IMG/VR virus record: IMGVR_UViG_3300017752_005234
Coordinates: 1 to 20,679 of that record
DNA length: 20,679 bases
Reading direction: 5' to 3' (one strand)
From: a virus
Below the pieces are notes generated by a model that was given only the letters and a program-made list of their open reading frames with translations, was not told the origin of the DNA and did no database searches. A program made the translations under genes and the position numbers. Positions 14,075-20,679 of the stretch are shown in pieces; position 1 is the stretch's first letter, and each line of letters opens with the position of its first letter.

Positions 14075-14722
14075 ATGAGTTATTTTAAACATTTTAATTA
14101 TATTAACTACTCTTTTCCAGATGGTAAATCTAGATTTTTTAAAAATCTTTCTGTTAGATTAAATTTAAAAGATAACGTCATAAAAAAAGATACTAGATTT
14201 TCTAAATATTATATTAAAGATGGTGAGACTCCTGATATTATAAGTGCTAAAACGTACAACAAATCTGATTATCACTGGTGTATTTTATTAGCTAATAATA
14301 TTACTAATATGTATACACAGTGGCCTAAAGCCCCTCAACAGTTAAATGATCATCTAGTTAAAAAATACCAAACACAAACAAATCAAGCAGGTAATAAAGT
14401 AGTTTTATCTAGATTAAAAACTTTAGAGTTTATAAACTTTACAGGTTCACCTTCAAATAATTATGAAGACTCAGACGGTTCAGGTGTAATTTATAGACCT
14501 AGACATTTTGTTGACATAGAAGAAAATATCTATTCTTTTGAAACTGCTAGCGGTGAATATAGAGATGCTTACAATAGGTTATTAGTAAGACCTACTTTAA
14601 CCCCTGTGTCTTATTTTACACATGAATTTAATATTAATGAAAAAAACAGAACAATAGCTTTACCTTCTATTAATTTAATTGAGCAGATGGAAAAAGAACT
14701 TAGAATCTTAACCAACGAGTAA
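14075..14722 (+). CDS. 53: Baseplate wedge gp53
   Basis: A 215-residue protein like T4 gp53 (196 aa), the clamp that locks baseplate wedges around the hub. The N-terminal FKNLSVRLNLKDNVIKKDTRFSKYYIKDGETPDIISAKTYNKSDYHWCILLANNITNMYTQWPK region (about 22-85) follows the family pattern of a conserved aromatic strand, YxIKDGExPDxIA-like turn and Y-W-x-ILLANNI helix, a LysM-like fold. The C-terminal part is helical and ends near a MEKELRIL helix, as T4 gp53 does. GGAG Shine-Dalgarno at good spacing. It lies between gp48 and gp27. Confidence 0.85.
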   Translation: MSYFKHFNYINYSFPDGKSRFFKNLSVRLNLKDNVIKKDTRFSKYYIKDGETPDIISAKTYNKSDYHWCILLANNITNMYTQWPKAPQQLNDHLVKKYQTQTNQAGNKVVLSRLKTLEFINFTGSPSNNYEDSDGSGVIYRPRHFVDIEENIYSFETASGEYRDAYNRLLVRPTLTPVSYFTHEFNINEKNRTIALPSINLIEQMEKELRILTNE

Positions 14723-14725
14723 ATT

Positions 14726-15961
14726 ATGAGTGGTGAATTTCAATATTTTCCAGGTAGAGTTAAAATATCAAATGTTACCATAACAAATGGTTCTGATAAA
14801 GCTGATATTACTGAGCTCTTTAAAGAGCTTAATCTTAACACAAGTATTAATAGTGTATCTGCTTCTGCTGAAATTTTAATATCTGATGGTGTAAATTTTT
14901 TACACAGCTGGAAACCTAATGCGGGTGATGTTGTTGGTGTGGAATTAGGATATAAAGACGAAACTAAATTATTTAGTTTTAAAGTAATTAGTGTAAATAA
15001 CATTGCAGATTTTACTAGACAGAGATCATATATTTTAAATTGCGTGTCTCATTTTTATTACGATAGTCTTTACAAAGATGTTATTGGAAGTTTTACGGGT
15101 ACTACCTCTAGTATAGCTAAAGGTTTATTTTTAGAAAACAGTGAAATAGATAAAATTAATATATGGGAAGAAAGTGTAGGTACTCAAAAATTAGTTATAC
15201 CTAGATGGAGCACTATAGAAACTATAAGATGGTTAGCTAGAAGATCGTCTTGGGCAAATGATTCCGTAAGAATGATGTTCTTTCAAGATTCAAACTTAAA
15301 ATATAATTTTATGCCTATTGAAAAAGCTGCAGTTTTATATAAAGATAATCCAGTATTTAAATACACATACAATCAAATAGCTAGTTCAAAAGGTCAAGAT
15401 CAATTACCAAACTCTCAAGACACATATACAGCTATAAAAGATATCACTTTTAATACAGATCAATTTAATATTGCTGACGCTTTCGCTAAAAGAAAAATAA
15501 ATTCAGTGAGGTATGCACCAGATATTATTAACAAAAGCTATGAACCTGTTGGGTATAATTATTTTGATAGTTTTAGCAGGGATAATTATTTAAATAATTT
15601 TCCTCAATTTAATAAATTTAATTACTTAGATGGTAAAGCTCAGTATGATATTAATACATCTTTTACACATGAAGATGTATCTCAAATTAATAAAGTGAGT
15701 GATGCTAGTAATCTTAAAGTTTCTAGTATTGACAATAGTCAGATAATAGATATTACAGTAGTGGGTAATCAAGCTATAGATATTGGTCAAGTAGTAGAGA
15801 TAGATATCAGCTCACCAGAACCAGCATCTGAAAATCGTGAAGGTAAAATAGATAAAAGATTTTCAGGTAAATATTATGTTTACGCTAAAAGAGATGTTTT
15901 TAATGAAGATACACATAACATGTCTTTAGGTTTAGTAAAAGAATCACAATTGGAAGGTTAA
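14726..15961 (+). CDS. 27: Baseplate hub gp27
   Basis: A 411-residue protein, near the size of T4 gp27 (391 aa). The gp27 trimer forms the cylinder that joins the tail tube to the gp5 spike. Visible hub-like features are an N-terminal beta barrel with VTITNGSDKADITELFKEL and SASAEILISDGVNF (about 17-55), a GDVVGVELGY strand (67-76), IPRWSTIETIRWLARRSSW helix (about 157-175), and a C-terminal barrel ending GKYYVYAKRDVFNEDTHNMSLGLVKES. The last block resembles the YxVxxVxHxxxxxxxxxxLxL pattern of phage hub proteins. The assignment is supported by its place directly before the gp5 spike gene (one base between stop and start). Sequence identity to T4 gp27 is low. Confidence 0.78.
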   Translation: MSGEFQYFPGRVKISNVTITNGSDKADITELFKELNLNTSINSVSASAEILISDGVNFLHSWKPNAGDVVGVELGYKDETKLFSFKVISVNNIADFTRQRSYILNCVSHFYYDSLYKDVIGSFTGTTSSIAKGLFLENSEIDKINIWEESVGTQKLVIPRWSTIETIRWLARRSSWANDSVRMMFFQDSNLKYNFMPIEKAAVLYKDNPVFKYTYNQIASSKGQDQLPNSQDTYTAIKDITFNTDQFNIADAFAKRKINSVRYAPDIINKSYEPVGYNYFDSFSRDNYLNNFPQFNKFNYLDGKAQYDINTSFTHEDVSQINKVSDASNLKVSSIDNSQIIDITVVGNQAIDIGQVVEIDISSPEPASENREGKIDKRFSGKYYVYAKRDVFNEDTHNMSLGLVKESQLEG

Positions 15962-15962
15962 T

Positions 15963-17252
15963 ATGATTTATTCAGGCGAAATGGTATGGTTCGTAGGAGC
16001 CGTTGAAGATAGAAAAGATCCTTTACAAATGGGAAGGGTTAAAGTCCGTTGTTTTGGTATACACCCAGAAGATAAAAACGTATTAAAAACAGAAGATTTA
16101 CCATGGTCATCTTTAATGTTACCTGCAAACTCAGCTGGTACAGGTTCTATTGGTCAATCTGCAACAGGTATTGTACAAGGAGCTTGGGTAGTTGGTTTCT
16201 TTACTGATGGTCAAAACATGCAACAACCACTTATTATGGGTGTGCTTCCTTCTCAACCTTATGAAAAAGAAGATAAAGCAAAAGGCTTTTTAGATCCCGA
16301 TTCAGTTAATCCAGTAAACAACGAATTTGAAAACGATCAACCATTGACAGCGACAGGTAATTATTCACGGCACCCTTCCTATTTTGCAAGAGAAGACTTA
16401 AGACAACTTGATGTTGACACCGCTGTACCACCTAGAGTATCAACTGTTGCTGTTGATAGTACTGACGAATATTATGAAAGACAAGTTTGGTCTACACCAG
16501 AAACTCATCAAGGTGTTACTCCAGTATATCCTTACAACAAAGTATTAGCCAGCGAATCAGGTCATACCACTGAAATAGATGACACACCAGACAATCCAAG
16601 ATTAGCACAGTTTCATACTTCTGGTACTAGCTATGAAATAAACGGTGATGGTGAAAAACACGAAACTATTGTAGGAGATAATTATCAAATAATTATTAAA
16701 GATAATAACATCTTAGTAAAAGGTAATATGAATCTTACAGTTGAGAATGATATGAAAGTTTTAGTTAAAGGCAATTATCACTTAGAAGTAGAAAAAGATT
16801 ATACAGTTAATGTAAAAGGTTCAAAACAAACTAAGATAACAGGATCTGAATTCAAAGAAATAGACGAAGGTGATTATGTAAGTAATATAGCATCCGGTGA
16901 TTACACTCAACGTATTGCTGGTATTGAAACACGAATTGTAGATTCGGATATAAGAACTACTATTGGTGGAAAAGAAGAGCGCTTGATAAAAAATGATTAT
17001 GATAGAATTGTTATGGGTGATACGACTACAGTAACGAAGAAAAACTATAATAAAACTGTTACTGGTACATTAGATCTATTATCGATGGGGGATCTAACAA
17101 TCGAAACAGCAGCTAATATGATAACTGATGTAGATGGTAACAAAACTGTTACAGTACAAGACGGTAATGTTACTGAAAATATTAATGGTAATCAAACTAC
17201 ACAAATAACAGGTAACTTAGATGTTGACGCAACAAGGATTGATTTAAACTAA
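15963..17252 (+). CDS. 5: Cell-puncturing spike gp5, lysozyme-less
   Basis: A 429-residue spike (T4 gp5 is 575 aa). Residues 1-95 form the OB-fold domain that docks on gp27 (WFVGAVEDRKDPLQMGRVKVRCFGIHP; WVVGFFTDGQNMQQPLIMGVLP). Residues 96-190 are a Pro/Asp-rich linker. Residues 195-429 are the triple-stranded beta-helix with about 8-residue alternating repeats (VKGNMNLTVENDMKVLVKGNY, broken here only as landmarks at 252-271), ending VDATRIDLN. The T4 lysozyme domain between OB-fold and helix is absent, so peptidoglycan must be opened by another protein or by force. GGAAGG Shine-Dalgarno. The PAAR gene follows with a one-base TAATG overlap, as expected for spike and tip. Confidence 0.88.
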   Translation: MIYSGEMVWFVGAVEDRKDPLQMGRVKVRCFGIHPEDKNVLKTEDLPWSSLMLPANSAGTGSIGQSATGIVQGAWVVGFFTDGQNMQQPLIMGVLPSQPYEKEDKAKGFLDPDSVNPVNNEFENDQPLTATGNYSRHPSYFAREDLRQLDVDTAVPPRVSTVAVDSTDEYYERQVWSTPETHQGVTPVYPYNKVLASESGHTTEIDDTPDNPRLAQFHTSGTSYEINGDGEKHETIVGDNYQIIIKDNNILVKGNMNLTVENDMKVLVKGNYHLEVEKDYTVNVKGSKQTKITGSEFKEIDEGDYVSNIASGDYTQRIAGIETRIVDSDIRTTIGGKEERLIKNDYDRIVMGDTTTVTKKNYNKTVTGTLDLLSMGDLTIETAANMITDVDGNKTVTVQDGNVTENINGNQTTQITGNLDVDATRIDLN

Positions 17253-17548
17253 TGCCAGAAGTAACTAGAGTAGGATTAGATAGTCATGTAGGTCACGCTT
17301 CACCTACACCGAGTCCATTTCACCAGTTTGCATATGCTTCTGGTTCTCCAGACGTGTTTACTAATAATGCCAAAACAACACGAATAGGAGATTCAACAAG
17401 TTGTGGTGATCCTGCTACTGGTGGTAGTGGAACAGTATTTGTAAATGGTATAGGTGTTCATAGAAAAGGAGATGGAACTGGAGGTCACGGTTCGTGGGTA
17501 CCTAACGCATCTGCTTCTGGTTCTCCTAATGTGTTTGCAGGAGGTTAA
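17252..17548 (+). CDS. 5.4: PAAR spike-tip protein gp5.4
   Basis: A 98-residue PAAR-repeat protein, the same size as T4 gp5.4 (97 aa), which forms the sharp metal-stabilised cone on the spike. PAAR features are the repeated G-S-P-x-V-F motifs at 31-36 and 90-95, VNGIGVHRKGDG (64-75), RIGDSTSCG (44-52), and candidate metal ligands His12, His15, Cys51, His70 and His79. The start overlaps the gp5 stop by one base, and the end carries an AGGAGG that serves the next gene. The spike-tip role is secure from family and context. Confidence 0.92.
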   Translation: MPEVTRVGLDSHVGHASPTPSPFHQFAYASGSPDVFTNNAKTTRIGDSTSCGDPATGGSGTVFVNGIGVHRKGDGTGGHGSWVPNASASGSPNVFAGG

Positions 17549-17550
17549 TA

Positions 17551-19674
17551 ATGGGTTGTAATATTAAAAATGAAGTTGTAGCTGCTCAAAGAGATATATT
17601 TAAAGAACTCAAAGAATCAGCTAAGTTTAAAAAAGCTCAAGGTAAACTAAATGGTATTCTTGATGGCAGTATTACTTTAGAAGACTTACAAAAAGAACAA
17701 AAAGCCAATGGTAAGAAAAGATTAGTAACCAGAACAGCAAGAGGAAAAGATACAGATACGGTACCTATATACGAACACGTAGAAGTTGAACAAGTCCAAG
17801 TTAAGAAAACTGGTACTAATTTCTTTTTTAGATTGTCTGAAAACCAATGGGAATCTACTATTGAAGATGAAGTAGAAGTTGTTATAACTAAGAAGACCTT
17901 CAAGGAAATTAAAGTAACCTATAAAATGGAAGACACGTCAGAAAAAAAAGACATGCAAACCGAAATAGGAGATCTTCAGAAATTAGCAGATAATGTTGCT
18001 AAAGGCGGACAAGAAGCTATAAAAATCTTTGAAAAAAAGATAGCAGAAATCGGAGATACTTTTGAAGGTGCTTATAGTGGTGTACACACTCTGTTAGAAA
18101 AAGTTCGTACTGATGCTAACATACCTATACCACCATCTGAAGCTGTAGTGATTGTAGATAAAGAAAAAAGACACTCAGCTTCTAATGTGATTAATTTAGA
18201 AGACCCTATCAGTATTACACGTGTTAGAGCAAGAAAAGCAAATACTAATTTCTTTTTTAATGTTACTCAATATAAATTTTTAAAAGAATCCGCAAGTATT
18301 ATTGCAACAAATTCTTATGCAGAATACATTGTTAATTATAGAGGTAAAGGTAGTAATACTAAAAATAATGATCCTGCAAAACTACCTTCAAAAGATTCAA
18401 TCATGTCAGATTTGAATGAGGGATTAAGCGCTCTAAATGAAAATATAGGTAATGTAACTCAAGCAATAGGAGAAGCAGCAGGTCAATTTGGTAAAGATCT
18501 TTCTGGTTTGGTTGCCTCCGCTAGTTCGGGATCTTTAATTCAAGACGCTTTAGCTAAAGCACAAGATCAGCCGGCTACTTATACTGTAGAAACTACCAAA
18601 AGAGATAGTAACACTAATGCTATTAATCTTGAATCTTTAGCAGGTGGTGAAAAAGGTATACTTCAAGTACAAACTAGAAGAGAAGATCAACCGTTTTTTA
18701 GTAATATGAATAAAGGAAATATAGCTGGTTGGCGTTTAGATGGCGAAGATTTGTACTTGTTTGAACCTAGAGCAGAAGTAAAAGTTAAGTATACAAAAGA
18801 AGTAGACCCGCCTGCATCTGCTGGAGTGCCAGCGATGAGTAATGATCCTGACATTCCTAAACTAAACCCGTGTAAAGATATCCCTGCTATAAAAGTTAAA
18901 ATTTTAAAAGAAATTAAAAAAGATCCTGGTACAGGTGAGACAATAGAAACTGTTGTAAAAACTCCTTCAGCAGCACCAGTAACTGCAAAAACACCTGTAA
19001 TAAAAACTGAAGCAGCTACTTCAGTTGCAGAGACATCTTCGGCTGTTGATGCGCAATCTTCACCTACAGCAAATAATGTTACAGGTTTAGATATGTCAAG
19101 AACTGATGCATTGAGCGCGGCTATAGGTGTATATGGTAGAACTAGTACAATGACGCGCACTTATTGGAGTGAGAAGTCAGAAGGGTATAATGCTAAAGTA
19201 AAAAAAGCTATGCAAGATCCTTTATATAAGTCTTTATTAAAGAAAAAGAAGGCTAAAAAAATAGATGGTATTAGAAAATTTATTACTGAGTTTGAAGGAA
19301 AACCTGGCGGGCCTAATGATGAAGAAATTAAAGCGGCTAATTATGTAATTCAGAATTACGTAGGTTTAATAGATTTTTCAAATCATTTAGCATCATTTAA
19401 AGCGGCAGTAGCTGCTAGTAGTATGGAACAATCAGGTAAAATGTCTACAGAAGAATATGAAAAAATTAGAGATGGTTTTATAAATTTCATAGGTGTGGTT
19501 CCAGCTGATGCAAAATCTAACGCTAGCGGTAGAGAGATAAAGACGCCAATTACTAATGAACTAGATATAGTAATTCTTGACAACATAAGAAGAGTACATG
19601 TAGATAACAGAAAAATTCTTCGTACAGCTGCTGTATATCAAGGTGAATTAGATATATCTTTATTAAACGAATAA
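17551..19674 (+). CDS. Large baseplate-associated protein with three internal repeats (707 aa)
   Basis: A 707-residue protein of unknown function directly after spike and PAAR tip, with an ideal AGGAGG ribosome site. Three related modules lie at about 58-126, 197-265 and 343-416. Each has a lead-in strand, a V(K/R/T)xRKxxxxFF-type centre (VKKTGTNFFF, VRARKANTNFFF, VQTRREDQPFF) and a closing V(N/K/T)Y strand. Helical, probably coiled-coil spacers separate them (about 130-190 and 280-340). A Pro/Ala/Thr-rich linker (about 420-525) leads to a C-terminal helical, Lys-rich domain (about 526-707). No membrane segment. Proteins at this position in marine T4-like phages are sometimes named VrlC-like, but I cannot confirm homology. 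A baseplate-peripheral or fibre-attachment role is inferred. Confidence 0.75.
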   Translation: MGCNIKNEVVAAQRDIFKELKESAKFKKAQGKLNGILDGSITLEDLQKEQKANGKKRLVTRTARGKDTDTVPIYEHVEVEQVQVKKTGTNFFFRLSENQWESTIEDEVEVVITKKTFKEIKVTYKMEDTSEKKDMQTEIGDLQKLADNVAKGGQEAIKIFEKKIAEIGDTFEGAYSGVHTLLEKVRTDANIPIPPSEAVVIVDKEKRHSASNVINLEDPISITRVRARKANTNFFFNVTQYKFLKESASIIATNSYAEYIVNYRGKGSNTKNNDPAKLPSKDSIMSDLNEGLSALNENIGNVTQAIGEAAGQFGKDLSGLVASASSGSLIQDALAKAQDQPATYTVETTKRDSNTNAINLESLAGGEKGILQVQTRREDQPFFSNMNKGNIAGWRLDGEDLYLFEPRAEVKVKYTKEVDPPASAGVPAMSNDPDIPKLNPCKDIPAIKVKILKEIKKDPGTGETIETVVKTPSAAPVTAKTPVIKTEAATSVAETSSAVDAQSSPTANNVTGLDMSRTDALSAAIGVYGRTSTMTRTYWSEKSEGYNAKVKKAMQDPLYKSLLKKKKAKKIDGIRKFITEFEGKPGGPNDEEIKAANYVIQNYVGLIDFSNHLASFKAAVAASSMEQSGKMSTEEYEKIRDGFINFIGVVPADAKSNASGREIKTPITNELDIVILDNIRRVHVDNRKILRTAAVYQGELDISLLNE

Positions 19675-19695
19675 ATAAGTTAGGAGAATAATATT

Positions 19696-20148
19696 ATGAT
19701 AGCAACAATTTTATCAACAGCATTAGGTTTCGGTACATCTTTTGTGCCTAAACTACTTGACTTTGCCCAAGATGGTAAAGATAAAAAACACGAACTGGCG
19801 GTTATGAGTCTCCAGATTGAAAGAGAAGAGAAGTTACAGTCTCAAAAAGCTGAAGCTATGTTATTACAAGCTGAAATTCAAAGAGAAACAGCATTGTTAG
19901 ATCATGATGCTAAATCAGCTGAGCATGCATCTACTTGGGTTAATAATATGAGATCTACAGTTAGACCGATTATTACTTATCTTTTCTTTGCATTATTTTT
20001 CTTTGTAGAAGGAGTAGCAGTTTATGTGGTCTTGCGTGATGGTGGTGATCTCACAACAATCGCAGACACACTCTGGTCAGAAGAGACGCAGTCAATCTTT
20101 GCTGCAATCATTGCTTTCTGGTTTGGGTCTCGAGCGGTTAAAAAGTAA
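19696..20148 (+). CDS. Three-TM holin-like protein
   Basis: A 150-residue membrane protein. An N-terminal hydrophobic/amphipathic segment (2-21) is followed by a charged coiled-coil rich in Glu, Gln and Lys (27-75), the STWVNNMRSTVRP junction (79-91), TM2 (91-112) and TM3 (131-146) ending FWFGSRAVKK. The junction, two closing TM helices and FWFGSR ending match the 3-TM holin family first described in gene transfer agents (GTA_holin_3TM). Role inferred: inner-membrane permeabilisation to time lysis. GGAG Shine-Dalgarno. The stop overlaps the next gene by one base. No endolysin is visible in the window, so the lysin lies elsewhere or beyond the right edge. Confidence 0.75.
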   Translation: MIATILSTALGFGTSFVPKLLDFAQDGKDKKHELAVMSLQIEREEKLQSQKAEAMLLQAEIQRETALLDHDAKSAEHASTWVNNMRSTVRPIITYLFFALFFFVEGVAVYVVLRDGGDLTTIADTLWSEETQSIFAAIIAFWFGSRAVKK

Positions 20149-20570
20149 TGGCGACAAAGCTAAATGAAGGTACTGAGGTAGCTTTACCTCTTCGTAATAT
20201 TATTAGCATGATTGCTTTTACATCATTAGCAACTTGGGCATACTTCGGTATTGTTGAAAGATTAAATTCAGTTGAAACTCAACAGACTATGATGAAAACT
20301 GATTTGGAACAAAACACTGAGTTTCGTATTAAATGGCCAAGAGGTGAGATGGGTAGTTTGCCAGCAGATAATGAACAATTTATGTTGATTGAACATTTAG
20401 CTGGAGAACTAGAAAGTTTAACTGTTGAGATTGAAGAAGGTAAAGCACCATACGATCAACAACAAAAGTTAACATTGGAATTTTTTGAAAAACGAATTAA
20501 TCATTTAGAAGAAGCAATTGAGAAAATTAAAGACGCTCAATTAGAAATTAAACAAAGGAACGGACATTAA
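20148..20570 (+). CDS. Single-TM coiled-coil membrane protein, possible i-spanin/lysis accessory
   Basis: A 140-residue protein with one N-terminal membrane helix (about 15-34, IISMIAFTSLATWAYFGIV) and a charged, helical, coiled-coil remainder (38-52, 75-95 and 105-137) ending KQRNGH. N-in topology with a long periplasmic coiled coil is the design of Rz-type inner-membrane spanins, and the gene is coupled to the holin by a TAATG overlap. The start MATKLNEGTEVALPLRNI resembles small membrane proteins often found beside holins in marine phages. There is no cysteine and no family I can name with certainty. Other options are an antiholin or a holin partner. Confidence 0.6.
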   Translation: MATKLNEGTEVALPLRNIISMIAFTSLATWAYFGIVERLNSVETQQTMMKTDLEQNTEFRIKWPRGEMGSLPADNEQFMLIEHLAGELESLTVEIEEGKAPYDQQQKLTLEFFEKRINHLEEAIEKIKDAQLEIKQRNGH

Positions 20571-20571
20571 A

Positions 20572-20679
20572 ATGGCAACAGAAATGGTTTGTATAACTCT
20601 ATTATTATATGTTAATGGCGTAGTGGAATCACACGTTGGACATCATAAGATGGTAGATTGCTTAAAGGCAAAAAAAACA
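20572..20679 (+). CDS. Start of small cysteine-containing, possibly exported protein, cut by window end
   Basis: ATG at 20572, preceded by AAAGGA at workable Shine-Dalgarno spacing, opens a frame that stays open for 36 codons to the window edge. The visible sequence has a hydrophobic stretch (VCITLLLYVNGVV, residues 6-18), a His-rich segment (HVGHH) and a second Cys (30) before a Lys-rich stretch. A hydrophobic N-terminus with a Cys before position 10 and a second Cys in a helix resembles small secreted or lipoprotein-like phage proteins next to lysis genes, including possible o-spanins, but the fragment is too short to decide. Confidence 0.6.
   Translation, partial: MATEMVCITLLLYVNGVVESHVGHHKMVDCLKAKKT

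Noticed and set aside
19670-19677. AATAAATA late-promoter-like element before the holin gene
   Set aside because: The predicted transcription start would fall on the Shine-Dalgarno itself (19682-19685), leaving no functional leader, and part of the match is the stop codon of the preceding gene. Probably chance in AT-rich sequence.
1-20679. tRNA genes, CRISPR arrays, insertion sequences, integrase or attachment sites
   Set aside because: I looked on both strands and saw no cloverleaf-like segment, regular direct-repeat array, terminal inverted repeats or transposase/integrase motif. All gaps between genes are under about 110 bases.

Overview
The window is an AT-rich, densely packed piece of a T4-like (Straboviridae/Kyanoviridae-type) tailed phage genome. 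Recognisable T4 homologues include gp32, gp59, gp33, gp26, gp54, gp48, gp53, gp27, gp5, PAAR (gp5.4) and gp4. Several features recall marine exo-T-even phages: a cysteine-free gp32, LamG-rich fibres, an MGME1/Cas4-like exonuclease, an FmdB-like small protein and a gp5 without lysozyme. The host cannot be named from the sequence. The 3-TM holin resembles the GTA holin family, which fits an alphaproteobacterial host but does not prove it. No tRNA, CRISPR array, insertion sequence or integrase was seen.

Layout. (1) Positions 1-4269 (+) hold fibre or adhesin genes: the 3' end of one LamG protein, an 843-residue protein with three LamG domains, a possible 35-codon ORF, and a 463-residue protein sharing the N-terminal module of the 843-residue one. 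A strong bidirectional hairpin terminator (about 4274-4301) closes this block and the opposing one. (2) Positions 4321-8462 (-) form an overlapping replication/regulation operon. In transcription order it reads: 56-aa ORF, FmdB-like protein, ClpX-like AAA+ unfoldase, PD-(D/E)XK exonuclease, 72-aa protein, gp33 late co-activator, gp59 helicase loader, gp32 SSB. (3) Positions 8507-12323 (+) hold tail initiation and tape-measure genes: a conserved unknown, gp54-like, gp26-like with a probable -1 frameshift into a gp51/GT-like extension, and the tape measure protein. (4) Positions 12326-12871 (-) hold a lone gp4 head-completion nuclease. (5) Positions 12910-19674 (+) hold the baseplate hub and spike: gp48, gp53, gp27, lysozyme-less gp5, PAAR tip, and a 707-residue protein with three internal repeats. 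(6) From 19696 to the window end (+) there is a likely lysis/membrane cassette: 3-TM holin, a single-TM coiled-coil protein, and the start of a small cysteine-containing protein cut by the window edge.

How it fits together: the minus-strand operon supplies DNA replication and recombination functions and the late-transcription co-activator that should switch on the plus-strand morphogenesis genes. Those genes build the tail tube, baseplate hub, spike and fibres, and end with lysis functions. The most interesting signals are the U8 slippery site at the end of gp26, a three-copy 8-nt repeat in the gp32 leader that looks like an autogenous operator, and a phage ClpX that has lost its zinc domain and RKH loop and sits inside the replication/late-transcription operon.
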